64,000 nt of DNA, taken from contig NZ_JAPEPW010000001.1 of the NCBI RefSeq assembly GCF_026339955.1, positions 3,002,501-3,066,500 of the forward strand, read 5' to 3'. Both the position numbers and the translations under genes were made by a program. The notes under the pieces were generated by a model. It was not told the origin of the DNA. It did no database searches and worked only from the letters and a program-made list of their open reading frames with translations. This DNA is from Streptomyces sp. NBC_01549. Its GTDB lineage: Bacteria; Actinomycetota; Actinomycetes; Streptomycetales; Streptomycetaceae. Below are positions 50,437 to 59,165 of the stretch, in pieces; position 1 is the stretch's first letter; every line of letters begins with the position of its first letter.

Positions 50437-50473
50437 CGAAAGGCCGTACACGGTATCTGTGTACGGCCTTTCG
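50437..50473. terminator. Bidirectional terminator between GT87 gene and alr-like gene
   Basis: 15-base perfect arms (50437-50451 and 50459-50473), loop GGTATCT, between convergent genes. Confidence 0.9.
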
Positions 50474-50508
50474 GCTGTGCTCCAAGGGGCAGTGATCGTG
50501 TTCCGGGA

Positions 50509-51540
50509 TCAGCGCTCCACGATGCGGTCGAACTGGGTGGTGGTGTGCCGCAGATGGGCCACCAGTTCGTCGCCGACCTTCGGCTCCGTGGCGTCCGACG
50601 GCACGAAGAGGATCGACACCTGCATGTGCGGCGGCTCGGCGAACCAGCGCTGCTTGCCCGCCCAGACGAACGGAGAAAGGTTCCGGTTGACCGTCGCCAG
50701 GCCGGCCCGGGCGACGCCCTTGGCGCGCGGCATGACGCCGTGCAGCGCCTTCGGGGCTTCCAGGCCCACTCCGTGCGACGTACCGCCCGCCACGACGACC
50801 AGCCAGCCGTCGGAGGCCGTCTTCTGCTGGCGGTAGCCGAAGCGGTCCCCCTTGGACACGCGGGTCACGTCCAGGACGGCTCCGCGGTACTCGGTCGCGT
50901 CGTGGTCCCCCAGCCACAGCCGGGTGCCGATGCGGGCACGGAAGCGGGTCTGCGGGAACTGCTGCTGCAGCCGCGCGAGTTCCTGGGCCTTGAGGTGGCT
51001 GACGAACATCGTGTGCAACGGCAGACGGGCCGCGCGCAGACGGTCCATCCAGCCGATGACCTCCTCGACGGCGTCCGAGCCGTCGGTGCGGTCCAGCGGC
51101 AGGTGGATGGCGAAGCCCTCCAGCCGGACGTTCTCGATGGCTTGGTGCAGATGCGGCAGATCCTGCTCGCTGACACCGTGCCGCTTCATCGAGGACATCA
51201 CTTCGATGACGACACGGGCGCCCACGAGGCCGTACACGCCGTCGATGGACGACACCGAGCGGATGACACGGTCGGGCAGCGGTACGGGCTCCTCGCCCCG
51301 CCTGAACGGCGTCAGGACCAGTAGATCGCCGCCGAACCAGTCCTTGATCCGGGCGGCTTCATACGTGGTGCCGACGGCCAGGATGTCCGAGCCGAGGCGG
51401 GTGGCCTCGTCGGCGAGCCGCTCGTGGCCGAAGCCGTAGCCGTTGCCCTTGCAGACGGGGACGAGCCCCGGAAACTGCTCGGACACCTGCTTGTGGTGTG
51501 CCCGCCAGCGCGCGGTGTCGACGTAGAGCGTGAGCGCCAT
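50509..51540 (-). CDS. Alanine-racemase-fold PLP protein
   Basis: 343 residues. The PLP Lys31 sits in VCKGNGYGFGHERLAD, similar to the VVKADAYGHG motif of alanine racemase, and a Tyr-bearing GDRFGYRQ element is in the position of the second catalytic residue. The usual GYADG is replaced by GTSHG, and the CMDQ motif near the C-terminus is absent. It may therefore not be a normal alanine racemase. It lies 124 bases after femX on the same strand, suggesting a role in cell-wall peptide metabolism. Symbol left empty because of these differences. Confidence 0.8.
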   Translation of the reverse strand: MALTLYVDTARWRAHHKQVSEQFPGLVPVCKGNGYGFGHERLADEATRLGSDILAVGTTYEAARIKDWFGGDLLVLTPFRRGEEPVPLPDRVIRSVSSIDGVYGLVGARVVIEVMSSMKRHGVSEQDLPHLHQAIENVRLEGFAIHLPLDRTDGSDAVEEVIGWMDRLRAARLPLHTMFVSHLKAQELARLQQQFPQTRFRARIGTRLWLGDHDATEYRGAVLDVTRVSKGDRFGYRQQKTASDGWLVVVAGGTSHGVGLEAPKALHGVMPRAKGVARAGLATVNRNLSPFVWAGKQRWFAEPPHMQVSILFVPSDATEPKVGDELVAHLRHTTTQFDRIVER

Positions 51541-51664
51541 GGCCGGTCCCGGAACCTTTCTCGTGGCTGCGGTGAATCAGAGGTAGGGAAATTGTGGCGG
51601 ATCCGCCGGACCGACGGGGCGACGCCAGGCCGGATGGGCGGCTCGGCATGCGCTCCGGGCTGGC

Positions 51665-52786
51665 TCAGCGGCGCGACATGTAGATGTCGAGCGCCTTGTG
51701 CAGCAGCTTGTTGAGCGGGAAGTCCCACTCGCCGAGGTACTCGGCGGCCTGGCCTCCCGTGCCCACCTTGAACTGGATCAGACCGAAGAGGTGGTCCGTC
51801 TCGTCCAGCGAGTCGGAGATGCCGCGCAGGTCGTAGACGGTCGCACCCAGCGCGTACGAGTCGCGCAGCATCCGCCACTGCATCGCGTTCGAGGGCCGGA
51901 ACTCACGCCCGATGTTGTCCGATGCGCCGTACGAGTACCAGACGTGCCCGCCGACGACCAGCATCGTCGCCGCGGACAGGTTCACGCCGCCGCGCCGGGC
52001 GAAGTAGAGCCGCATCCGGTTGGGGTCCTCGGTGTTGAGGGCCGACCACATGCGCTGGAAGTACGACAGCGGGCGCGGCCGGAAGTGGTCGCGGATCGCC
52101 GTGATCTCGTACAGCCGCTGCCACTCCTCGAGATCGTGGTAGCCGCCCTGGACGACCTCGACGCCCTCCTTCTCGGCCTTCTTGATGTTGCGCCGCCACA
52201 GCTGGTTGAAGTTCTTGTGGACCTCTTCCAGGGAGCGGTTGGCCAGCGGCACCTGGAAGACGTAGCGGGGCTGTACGTCGCCGAAGCCGGCCCCTCCGTC
52301 CTCACCCTGCTGCCAGCCCATGCGGCGCAGCTTGTCGGCGACCTCGAAGGCGCGCGGCTCGATGAAGTCCGCCTCGATGTCACGCAGGCGCTTCACGTCC
52401 GGGTTCTGGATGCCGCCCTTGATGGACGTGGCCTCCCAGCGCCGGATGATCACCGGCGGGCCCATCTTCACGGAGAAGGCGCCCTGCTGCTTGAGGTGCG
52501 CGAGCATCGGCTGCAGCCACTCGTCGAGGTTGGGCGCGTACCAGTTGATGACCGGGCCCTCGGGGAGGTACGCCAGATAGCGCTTGATCTTGGGCAGCTG
52601 GCGGTACAGCACCAGCCCGGCGCCCACCATCTCGCCGGTCCGCGCGTCGAACCAGCCGAGGCTCTCGGAGCGCCACTCCGCCTTGACATCAGCCCATGCC
52701 GGGACCTGCATGTGGCTCGCCGCGGGCAGGCTCTGGATGTAGGCCAGATGCTGCTCTCGGCTGATGGTCCTCAGGGTCAGGCTCAT
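51665..52786 (-). CDS. femX: FemX-type peptidoglycan bridge aminoacyltransferase
   Basis: 373 residues. FemX enzymes use charged tRNA to add the first amino acid of the interpeptide bridge; in Streptomyces this is glycine on LL-diaminopimelate. Sequence shows the FemAB-type fold: MQVPAWADVKAEWRSESLGW, LPKIKRYLAYLPEGPVINWY, NFNQLWRRNIKKAEKEGVEVVQGG, and YSYGASDNIGREFRPSNAMQWRMLRDSYALGATVYDLRGI. ATG 52786 has GGAG 8 bases upstream. It is followed by the racemase-fold gene. The bridge amino acid is inferred from the genus. Confidence 0.9.
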   Translation of the reverse strand: MSLTLRTISREQHLAYIQSLPAASHMQVPAWADVKAEWRSESLGWFDARTGEMVGAGLVLYRQLPKIKRYLAYLPEGPVINWYAPNLDEWLQPMLAHLKQQGAFSVKMGPPVIIRRWEATSIKGGIQNPDVKRLRDIEADFIEPRAFEVADKLRRMGWQQGEDGGAGFGDVQPRYVFQVPLANRSLEEVHKNFNQLWRRNIKKAEKEGVEVVQGGYHDLEEWQRLYEITAIRDHFRPRPLSYFQRMWSALNTEDPNRMRLYFARRGGVNLSAATMLVVGGHVWYSYGASDNIGREFRPSNAMQWRMLRDSYALGATVYDLRGISDSLDETDHLFGLIQFKVGTGGQAAEYLGEWDFPLNKLLHKALDIYMSRR

Positions 52787-53023
52787 TCGGGGCGCTCCTC
52801 GGGCTGGTGTGTCCCCATGGGTACAGGGGCTCCGGCTCTCGCGCCGAAGCCTACTGCGCCCTGGGAGCGCCCCGACTGGCCGTACGGAACCCACGTCCCG
52901 ACCGGAGCGTGGTCGGGACGTTCTGAGGTGATGTGTCCGGCTGCGACGGCAGGAAGTGATGTCTCCTGCCGCCCGGGCCGGATGGTGTCCGGCTGCCCGG
53001 CCCGCGGAACGGGCTCGGCTGTC

Positions 53024-53335
53024 TCAGCCGATGATTCCGCCGAAGAGGCCGCCGTGCGCCATGCCGAGGAAGAAGCCGACGGCCGAGGCACCGAGACCCA
53101 GGACCAGTCCGAAGCGCTCCCGGGTCGTCTCCGAGATGAACTGCCCGGAGGCGCCGGTGACGATCCCGATCAGGCCTGCCCACGAGCTGACCAGATGCAG
53201 GCTGTTGAAGGCCGCGGTGACGAGGGCCGTGACTCCGAGCACCAGAGTCACCGCGAGCAGCGTGTCTTGGAGGGGGTGGGGTTTGTCGTCCGTCGCGAAC
53301 AGAGAGCCGGCAACGGTGGGTCGCGTCTGTGCCAT
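53024..53335 (-). CDS. Small membrane protein, conserved in Streptomyces
   Basis: 103 residues with three membrane helices ([37 protein letters not shown] and [29 protein letters not shown]). The start ATG 53335 has a perfect AGGAGGTG ribosome site. No catalytic motif. The N-terminus is short and polar ([20 protein letters not shown]). It is divergent from the rpsF operon. Function unknown. Confidence 0.75.
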   Translation of the reverse strand: MAQTRPTVAGSLFATDDKPHPLQDTLLAVTLVLGVTALVTAAFNSLHLVSSWAGLIGIVTGASGQFISETTRERFGLVLGLGASAVGFFLGMAHGGLFGGIIG

Positions 53336-53636
53336 AGGGCACCTCCTGCGGAAGGCGGCGCATCGTAGCGCCATACACACCCGATGTGTACAGATTGACG
53401 GTGACCCCGGCCGGATTTCAACCGGAAGCGGGTGTGCAGGTACTCTGTACCCTCTGCACCGGTGTCTGCCCAGGCCTAGGCCAGGTCACGACAGGTATTC
53501 CCCTTCGGTTCACCGATCACTCGGTACATCGAACGGAGCCCCCTTGTCAGTGGCGGCGGATACCGTTGCGAACGCATCACAACCCTCCTGCCACGGAACC
53601 GCCGTGGCCGTTGAGTCCAAAGGAGGTGGGTTTCAC
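53336..53636 (+). promoter_or_regulatory. rpsF operon leader region
   Basis: 301 bases before rpsF. A hairpin CCACGG-AACCG-CCGTGG (53591-53607) lies about 12 bases before the ribosome site AAGGAGG. rpsF leaders often bind the S6:S18 complex through a CCG-containing element, so this is a candidate. Promoter hexamers are not certain. Confidence 0.45.
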
Positions 53637-53927
53637 ATGCGTCACTACGAGGTGATGGTCATCCTCGACCCCGATCTCGAGGAGCGAGCTGTCTCCCCGC
53701 TGATCGAGAACTTCCTCTCCGTCGTCCGTGAGGGCAACGGAAAGGTCGAGAAGGTCGACACCTGGGGCCGTCGTCGTCTCGCGTACGAGATCAAGAAGAA
53801 GCCCGAGGGCATCTACTCGGTCATCGACCTGCAGGCCGAGCCTGCGGTCGTCAAGGAGCTCGACCGCCAGATGAACCTGAACGAGTCGGTCCTCCGGACC
53901 AAGGTCCTCCGTCCCGAGACCCACTGA
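53637..53927 (+). CDS. rpsF: 30S ribosomal protein S6
   Basis: 96 residues: [20 protein letters not shown], then [27 protein letters not shown]. It is a standard S6, which binds S18 in the small subunit. ATG 53637 has a perfect AAAGGAGGT ribosome site. The first gene of rpsF-ssb-rpsR-rplI, which carries ribosomal and replication functions together. Confidence 0.98.
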   Translation: MRHYEVMVILDPDLEERAVSPLIENFLSVVREGNGKVEKVDTWGRRRLAYEIKKKPEGIYSVIDLQAEPAVVKELDRQMNLNESVLRTKVLRPETH

Positions 53928-54004
53928 GCTCTGCAGCTCAGCTGATCTCGGGCATCGAGTAGCAGCACTAGCAGCCAGCAGCAAACCCGCCGAGAGGTTC
54001 CCCC

Positions 54005-54601
54005 ATGGCAGGCGAGACCGTCATCACGGTCGTCGGCAATCTTGTCGACGACCCCGAGCTGCGCTTCACCCCTTCCGGTGCGGCGGTCGCGAAGTTCCGT
54101 GTCGCGTCCACCCCCCGCACCTTCGACCGTCAGACCAATGAGTGGAAGGACGGCGAGAGCCTGTTCCTGACCTGCTCGGTCTGGCGTCAGGCGGCGGAGA
54201 ACGTCGCCGAGTCGCTCCAGCGAGGCATGCGCGTCATCGTGCAGGGCCGGCTGAAGCAGCGGTCCTACGAGGACCGTGAGGGCGTCAAGCGCACGGTCTA
54301 CGAGCTGGACGTCGAGGAAGTCGGCGCCAGCCTGAAGAACGCCACGGCCAAGGTCACCAAGACCACCGGTCGAGGCGGCCAGGGCGGTTACGGCGGCGGT
54401 GGCGGCGGCCAGCAGGGCGGCGGCTGGGGCGGAGGCTCCGGCGGCGGCCAGCAGGGCGGCGGCGGAGCTCCCGCGGAGGACCCCTGGGCGACCAGCGCTC
54501 CTGCCGGTGGCAACCAGGGCGGCGGCGGTGGCGGCTGGGGTGGAAACTCCGGCGGCTCCGGCGGCTCTGGCGGCGGCTACTCGGACGAGCCCCCCTTCTA
54601 G
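54005..54601 (+). CDS. ssb: Single-stranded DNA-binding protein
   Basis: 198 residues. The OB-fold is residues 1-115 ([41 protein letters not shown], then [37 protein letters not shown]). A Gly-rich linker of about 70 residues ([21 protein letters not shown]) leads to the acidic tip DEPPF, which recruits replication and repair enzymes. It lies between rpsF and rpsR. Confidence 0.98.
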   Translation: MAGETVITVVGNLVDDPELRFTPSGAAVAKFRVASTPRTFDRQTNEWKDGESLFLTCSVWRQAAENVAESLQRGMRVIVQGRLKQRSYEDREGVKRTVYELDVEEVGASLKNATAKVTKTTGRGGQGGYGGGGGGQQGGGWGGGSGGGQQGGGGAPAEDPWATSAPAGGNQGGGGGGWGGNSGGSGGSGGGYSDEPPF

Positions 54602-54658
54602 GCCCCCGGGCCGAAGGTGGGTCGTACTCCCACTTCTTGATCACACAGGAGATACACC

Positions 54659-54895
54659 ATGGCGAAGCCGCCTGTGCGCAAGCCGAAGAAGAAGGTCTGC
54701 GCTTTCTGCAAGGACAAGGTCACGTACGTGGACTACAAGGACACGAACATGCTGCGGAAGTTCATTTCCGACCGCGGCAAGATCCGTGCCCGCCGCGTGA
54801 CCGGCAACTGCACGCAGCACCAGCGTGACGTCGCCACGGCCGTGAAGAACAGCCGTGAGATGGCGCTGCTGCCCTACACCTCCACCGCGCGATAA
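54659..54895 (+). CDS. rpsR: 30S ribosomal protein S18 (zinc-binding C+ form)
   Basis: 78 residues. Cys14, Cys17 and Cys51 with His54 (KVCAFCKDK and GNCTQHQ) form a possible zinc site. This marks the normal C+ form, in contrast to a zinc-free paralogue that many Streptomyces express under zinc limitation. The rest is standard S18 ([30 protein letters not shown]). ATG 54659 follows AGGAGATAC. Confidence 0.97.
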   Translation: MAKPPVRKPKKKVCAFCKDKVTYVDYKDTNMLRKFISDRGKIRARRVTGNCTQHQRDVATAVKNSREMALLPYTSTAR

Positions 54896-54913
54896 GGGAA
54901 GGGTGACCGACTA

Positions 54914-55360
54914 ATGAAGATCATCCTCACCCACGAGGTCTCCGGCCTCGGTGCCGCGGGCGACGTCGTCGACGTCAAGGACGGTTACGCTCGCAACTAC
55001 CTGATCCCGCGGAACTTTGCGATCCGCTGGACCAAGGGTGGCGAGAAGGACGTCGAGCAGATCCGTCGTGCTCGCAAGATCCACGAGATCGCGACCATCG
55101 AGCAGGCCAACGAGATCAAGGCTCGCCTCGAGGGCGTGAAGGTCCGTCTGGCCGTTCGCTCCGGCGACGCCGGTCGTCTCTTCGGTTCCGTCACCCCGGC
55201 CGACATCGCTTCGGCGATCAAGGCTTCCGGTGGCCCCGAGGTCGACAAGCGCCGCATCGAGCTGGGCTCGCCGATCAAGACCCTGGGCGCCCACGAGACG
55301 TCCGTGCGTCTACACCCCGAGGTTGCCGCCAAGGTCAACATCGAGGTCGTCGCGGCCTGA
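54914..55360 (+). CDS. rplI: 50S ribosomal protein L9
   Basis: 148 residues, two globular domains joined by a long helix. The start [39 protein letters not shown] is the L9 N-domain signature. The rest ends [21 protein letters not shown]. It is the last gene of the operon; a terminator follows at 55384-55417. Confidence 0.98.
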   Translation: MKIILTHEVSGLGAAGDVVDVKDGYARNYLIPRNFAIRWTKGGEKDVEQIRRARKIHEIATIEQANEIKARLEGVKVRLAVRSGDAGRLFGSVTPADIASAIKASGGPEVDKRRIELGSPIKTLGAHETSVRLHPEVAAKVNIEVVAA

Positions 55361-55383
55361 CCGCTGCGCTCGGCATAGCTGAG

Positions 55384-55417
55384 AGAAGGGCCGTACCCGT
55401 TGGGGTGCGGCCCTTCT
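55384..55417. terminator. Terminator of the rpsF-rplI operon
   Basis: 15-base arms (55384-55398 and 55403-55417, one mismatch), 23 bases after the rplI stop. It lies between convergent genes, next to the parS pair. Confidence 0.85.
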
Positions 55418-55445
55418 TCGTTCGGTAGGGAGTGAGCGGCTTTTC

Positions 55446-55459
55446 GTTTCACGTGAAAC
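55446..55459. promoter_or_regulatory. parS: parS site, first of a tandem pair
   Basis: Perfect GTTTCACGTGAAAC between the convergent rplI and MATE genes. Its partner starts 19 bases later, so the two lie on nearly the same face of the helix. Confidence 0.93.
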
Positions 55460-55464
55460 AGGGG

Positions 55465-55478
55465 GTTTCACGTGAAAC
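55465..55478. promoter_or_regulatory. parS: parS site, second of a tandem pair
   Basis: Perfect GTTTCACGTGAAAC, separated from the first by five bases (A-GGGG). Confidence 0.93.
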
Positions 55479-55493
55479 GGCCGGAGTGTTGGT

Positions 55494-56831
55494 TCAGCGT
55501 GTTGCGCCCGTGACGATCCAGCGTCCCGAGCGGGAGCGTAGCCACAGGGTCAGCATCCTCACTGCCATCATCAGCGTCATCGCTCCCCAGAGTGCGGTGA
55601 GCCCGCCCCCGAGGGTGGGGACCAGCAGCGCCACGGGAGTGAAGACCGCCAGGGTGAGCAGCATGGCCCACGCCAGGTAGGGACCGTCTCCCGCGCCCAT
55701 CAGGACTCCGTCCAGGACGAAGACGACTCCGCTGATCGGTTGTGAGACGGCCACCAGAACCAGGGCGGGAAGCGCCGTGTTCTGGACGGCCGAGTCGCTG
55801 GTGAACAGGGGAAGGAAGATCGGGCGGGCGGCGAGTACCACCAGGCCGAGGATGAATCCGGAAGCGATGCCCCACTGGATCATGCGGCGGCAGGCCTCGC
55901 GAGCACCCTGAGCGTCGTTCGCGCCGAGATAGCGCCCGATGATGGCCTGTCCGGCGATGGCGATCGCGTCGAGCGCGAAGGCGAGCAGACTCCACAGCGA
56001 CAGGATGATCTGGTGTGCGGCCATGTCGGCGTCCCCGAGTCGTGCGGCCACTGCCGTGGCGATCATGAGGATCGCCCTCAGCGACAGCGTACGCACGAGC
56101 AGGGGCGCACCAGCCTGAGCGCAGGCTCGTATCCCGGCGGCGTCCGGTCGTAGCGAGGCCCCGTGCTTCCGGGCTCCGCGGACGACGACGAAGAGATACA
56201 CCGCGGCCATACCGAACTGGGCGATGACGGTGCCCCAGGCGGAGCCGGCAATACCCAGTCCGGCGCCGTACACAAGGCCCGCGTTGAGCGCGGCGTTGGC
56301 GACGAAGCCTCCGACGGCGACATACAGGGGGGTCTTCGTGTCCTGCAGTCCGCGCAGGACTCCGGTGGACGCGAGCACGATGAGCATCGCGGGGATGCCG
56401 AGCGAGGAGATACGCAGATAGGTCGTCGCGTACGGGGCCGCGGTGTGCGAGGCGCCGAAAAGCTCCACCAGGGCGGGCGCCGCGGGCAGGACGGCGGCTA
56501 TGACGGCTGCGCCGAGCAGCAGCGCGAGCCAGATGCCGTCCATGCCCTGCCGTATCGCCGCCCGTAGATCACCGGCGCCGACCCGACGGGCGACGGCCGC
56601 GGTGGTGGCGTAGGCGAGGAAGACGAAGACGCTGACGGCGGTCGTGAGAAGGGCGGAAGCGACACCGAGGCCGGCCAGTTGCGCGGTCCCGAGGTGTCCG
56701 ACGATGGCGCTGTCGGCCATCACGAAGAGGGGCTCTGCGACGAGTGCGCCGAAGGCCGGAACGGCCAGCGCGACGATCTCTCGGTCGTGCCGGCGTCGGG
56801 CGGCCTCGGGTGTCGGGGGAGCCTGTGTCAT
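55494..56831 (-). CDS. MATE family efflux transporter (DinF-like)
   Basis: 445 residues, 12 membrane helices. The start region EIVALAVPAFGALVAEPLFVMADSAIVGHLGTAQLAGLGVAS is the DinF/NorM hallmark. GVLRGLQDTKTPLYVAVGGFVANAALNAGLVYGAGLGIAGSAWGTVIAQ is also typical. MATE exporters drive out drugs with Na+ or H+. The substrate is unknown. ATG 56831 is used rather than the TTG at 56840. It lies between rplI and dnaB but reads the opposite way. Confidence 0.93.
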   Translation of the reverse strand: MTQAPPTPEAARRRHDREIVALAVPAFGALVAEPLFVMADSAIVGHLGTAQLAGLGVASALLTTAVSVFVFLAYATTAAVARRVGAGDLRAAIRQGMDGIWLALLLGAAVIAAVLPAAPALVELFGASHTAAPYATTYLRISSLGIPAMLIVLASTGVLRGLQDTKTPLYVAVGGFVANAALNAGLVYGAGLGIAGSAWGTVIAQFGMAAVYLFVVVRGARKHGASLRPDAAGIRACAQAGAPLLVRTLSLRAILMIATAVAARLGDADMAAHQIILSLWSLLAFALDAIAIAGQAIIGRYLGANDAQGAREACRRMIQWGIASGFILGLVVLAARPIFLPLFTSDSAVQNTALPALVLVAVSQPISGVVFVLDGVLMGAGDGPYLAWAMLLTLAVFTPVALLVPTLGGGLTALWGAMTLMMAVRMLTLWLRSRSGRWIVTGATR

Positions 56832-57290
56832 GGGCACCAATCTAATCTTCCACAGGTAAGAGATGCAAAGTGATAGTGACCATTACCCGAGCTGCCGTCG
56901 GGCGTGTCGTCACGCACTGTTTGCAGCGATCTTGGTCCCGCTGGGAAAGTTTTTCTTCTGCACAGCCAGTGGATGGTAAACGAGCAGGTCAGAGCGGTTT
57001 CCGTTGAGTGGTTGAGGGCTTGTTCACAGGCCTGTCCACCGGGTCGTGCACAGGTTTTGTGGAGTTCTCCACAGCATCAGGGCCGTCGTCCACATGGCCT
57101 GTGGATAACCAGATTGGCTGACGGTGCCCGCGGGCCTAACGTGGTGCGTCGCCCGCTCTCTTTTCTGCCCTCGGAAACCCCGCAAAACCGACGCGGAAGA
57201 ACCGGAGTTGGGCCTCTTATTTGTCAGTGCCGTGCCGTAGAAATGAGAGGCACGGTTAGGTCCGCTCGGCGGACGGGAGGAGGTGGCTCG
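56832..57290 (+). promoter_or_regulatory. dnaB upstream region with DnaA-box cluster
   Basis: 459 bases. Six DnaA-box-like 9-mers lie within 90 bases: TTGTTCACA 57020-57028, CTGTCCACC 57032-57040, TGTGGAGTT 57058-57066, TTCTCCACA 57065-57073, TCGTCCACA 57086-57094 and TGTGGATAA 57100-57108 (reads TTATCCACA on the other strand). A GGGAGGAGGTGG ribosome site ends the region. A sigma-70 promoter was not clear. Confidence 0.7.
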
Positions 57291-58766
57291 GTGAGTATTT
57301 CCGAGCCCTTGGACGACCCGTGGGCCGACAGCGGTCCCAGTGATCGTCTGCCCGCTTCCCGCCGAGGCCGCGAGGGTGGCCGGGGCCGCGACGAGCAGCA
57401 TGACCGCGACCGGGAAAACGGGGCGTGGGAGGGCGGAGGTTCGTCCTTCGAGCGGGTACCTCCCCAGGACCTCGACGCCGAGCAGTCCGTGCTCGGTGGC
57501 ATGCTCCTGTCCAAGGACGCCATCGCGGACGTCGTCGAGGTCATCAAGGGCCACGACTTCTACCGGCCCGCGCACGAGACGATCTACACCGCGATCCTCG
57601 ATCTGTACGCGAAGGGCGAGCCGGCCGACCCGATCACGGTCGCCGCCGAGCTGACCAAGCGGGGTGAGATCACCAAGGTCGGTGGTGCCTCGTATCTGCA
57701 CACCCTCGTTCAGACGGTTCCCACGGCGGCGAACGCCGAGTACTACGCGGAGATCGTCCATGAGCGCGCGGTCCTTCGCCGCCTGGTCGAGGCCGGCACA
57801 CGCATCACACAGATGGGATACGCGGCCGACGGCGACGTCGACGAGATCGTCAACACCGCCCAGGCCGAGATCTACGCGGTCACCGAGCAGCGCACCACCG
57901 AGGACTACCTGCCGCTCGGCGACATCATGGAGGGCGCACTCGACGAGATCGAGGCGATCGGTTCACGGTCGGGGGAGATGACCGGCGTGCCGACCGGCTT
58001 CACCGACCTCGACTCGCTCACGAACGGTCTGCACCCGGGCCAGATGATCATCATCGCGGCTCGACCTGCCATGGGTAAGTCGACGCTGGCACTGGACTTC
58101 GCACGGGCCTGTTCGATCAAGCACAACATGCCGAGCGTGATCTTCTCGCTCGAAATGGGGCGCAACGAGATCGCGATGCGCCTGCTGTCCGCCGAAGCGC
58201 GCGTGGCCCTGCACCACATGCGATCCGGCACGATGACCGACGAGGACTGGACGCGTCTCGCCCGCCGGATGCCGGACGTCTCGGCCGCGCCGCTCTACAT
58301 CGACGACTCCCCGAACCTGTCCATGATGGAGATCCGCGCCAAGTGCCGGCGCCTCAAGCAGCGTGCCGATCTGAAGCTCGTCGTCATCGACTATCTCCAG
58401 CTGATGCAGTCGGGCGGCAAGCGGTCCGAGAGCCGACAGCAGGAGGTCTCCGACATGTCGCGAAACCTGAAGCTGCTGGCCAAGGAGCTGGAGCTGCCGG
58501 TGATCGCGCTGTCGCAGCTCAACCGTGGTCCCGAACAACGCACGGACAAGAAGCCCATGGTCTCCGACCTGCGTGAATCCGGATCGATCGAGCAGGACGC
58601 GGACATGGTGATCCTGCTGCACCGCGAGGACGCCTACGAGAAGGAGTCTCCGCGCGCGGGCGAGGCGGACATCATCGTCGGCAAGCACCGTAACGGCCCG
58701 ACGGCCACGATCACGGTGGCCTTCCAGGGCCACTACTCGCGCTTCGTGGACATGGCACAGACCTGA
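57291..58766 (+). CDS. dnaB: Replicative DNA helicase DnaB
   Basis: 491 residues from GTG 57291. This hexameric helicase unwinds the fork. The N-terminal domain (PPQDLDAEQSVLGGMLLSKDAIADVVEVIKGHDFYRPAHETIYTAILDLY) binds primase. The RecA-like motor has Walker A ARPAMGKST, Walker B LVVIDYLQLM, and the finger motif ALSQLNRGPEQR. The start was chosen for its GGGAGGAGGTGG site; a 129-residue upstream extension is open but has no such site. The loader is probably the DciA-type protein at 13614. Confidence 0.97.
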   Translation: MSISEPLDDPWADSGPSDRLPASRRGREGGRGRDEQHDRDRENGAWEGGGSSFERVPPQDLDAEQSVLGGMLLSKDAIADVVEVIKGHDFYRPAHETIYTAILDLYAKGEPADPITVAAELTKRGEITKVGGASYLHTLVQTVPTAANAEYYAEIVHERAVLRRLVEAGTRITQMGYAADGDVDEIVNTAQAEIYAVTEQRTTEDYLPLGDIMEGALDEIEAIGSRSGEMTGVPTGFTDLDSLTNGLHPGQMIIIAARPAMGKSTLALDFARACSIKHNMPSVIFSLEMGRNEIAMRLLSAEARVALHHMRSGTMTDEDWTRLARRMPDVSAAPLYIDDSPNLSMMEIRAKCRRLKQRADLKLVVIDYLQLMQSGGKRSESRQQEVSDMSRNLKLLAKELELPVIALSQLNRGPEQRTDKKPMVSDLRESGSIEQDADMVILLHREDAYEKESPRAGEADIIVGKHRNGPTATITVAFQGHYSRFVDMAQT

Positions 58767-59165
58767 TCCATCGCTTGTAGCGGCCGCTTTCTGACGGACG
58801 GGGACCGGCGCGGGCACCCTGGCTGTGACTATCAAGACGGCTGTCTGTTCGCGATCTGAACTTGGCTCGGCAGCTGCGGATCCGTCCAGTTGCCCGTAGG
58901 CGACGTCGCCTACGAGGGCGCGCAGGGCTCGGTCAAGCTCGACGAGGCCGCGAGCGACCGCCTCACCCTCCTCGCCGGCGACGTCTTGGTCGGCGCCGCC
59001 CGCGGAGTATCCGCCTCACTAGACGTCGGCACCGCCTACGGCGCCAAGCTCGTGCTCGACGGAGGCGACCTGGCCGTTCCCGGCTCGGCGTCCGGCAGCC
59101 GACATGCGCCCGGTCTCTGGGGAAATGCACTCGACGTGCGGTGCCGGGCCGGGTGGACTGTGGGC
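58767..59165. other. Region before the serine hydrolase, with a gene remnant
   Basis: 399 bases containing the remnant at 58890-59090. The rest shows no gene, terminator or clear promoter. Confidence 0.4.
58890..59090 (+). pseudogene. Fragment resembling a DUF4097-type beta-repeat protein
   Basis: The translation VGDVAYEGAQGSVKLDEAASDRLTLLAGDVLVGAARGVSASLDVGTAYG has the repeated beta-strand pattern (GSVKLDE, LLAGDVLVG) of DUF4097 proteins. It lacks a start with a ribosome site and is fused in frame to unrelated sequence ahead of the serine hydrolase. I judge it a remnant. Identification rests on pattern only. Confidence 0.4.

Noticed and set aside
53630..53643. GTTTCACATGCGTC at the rpsF start as a possible parS
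   Set aside because: Only the left half matches; four or more mismatches on the right half make ParB binding unlikely.
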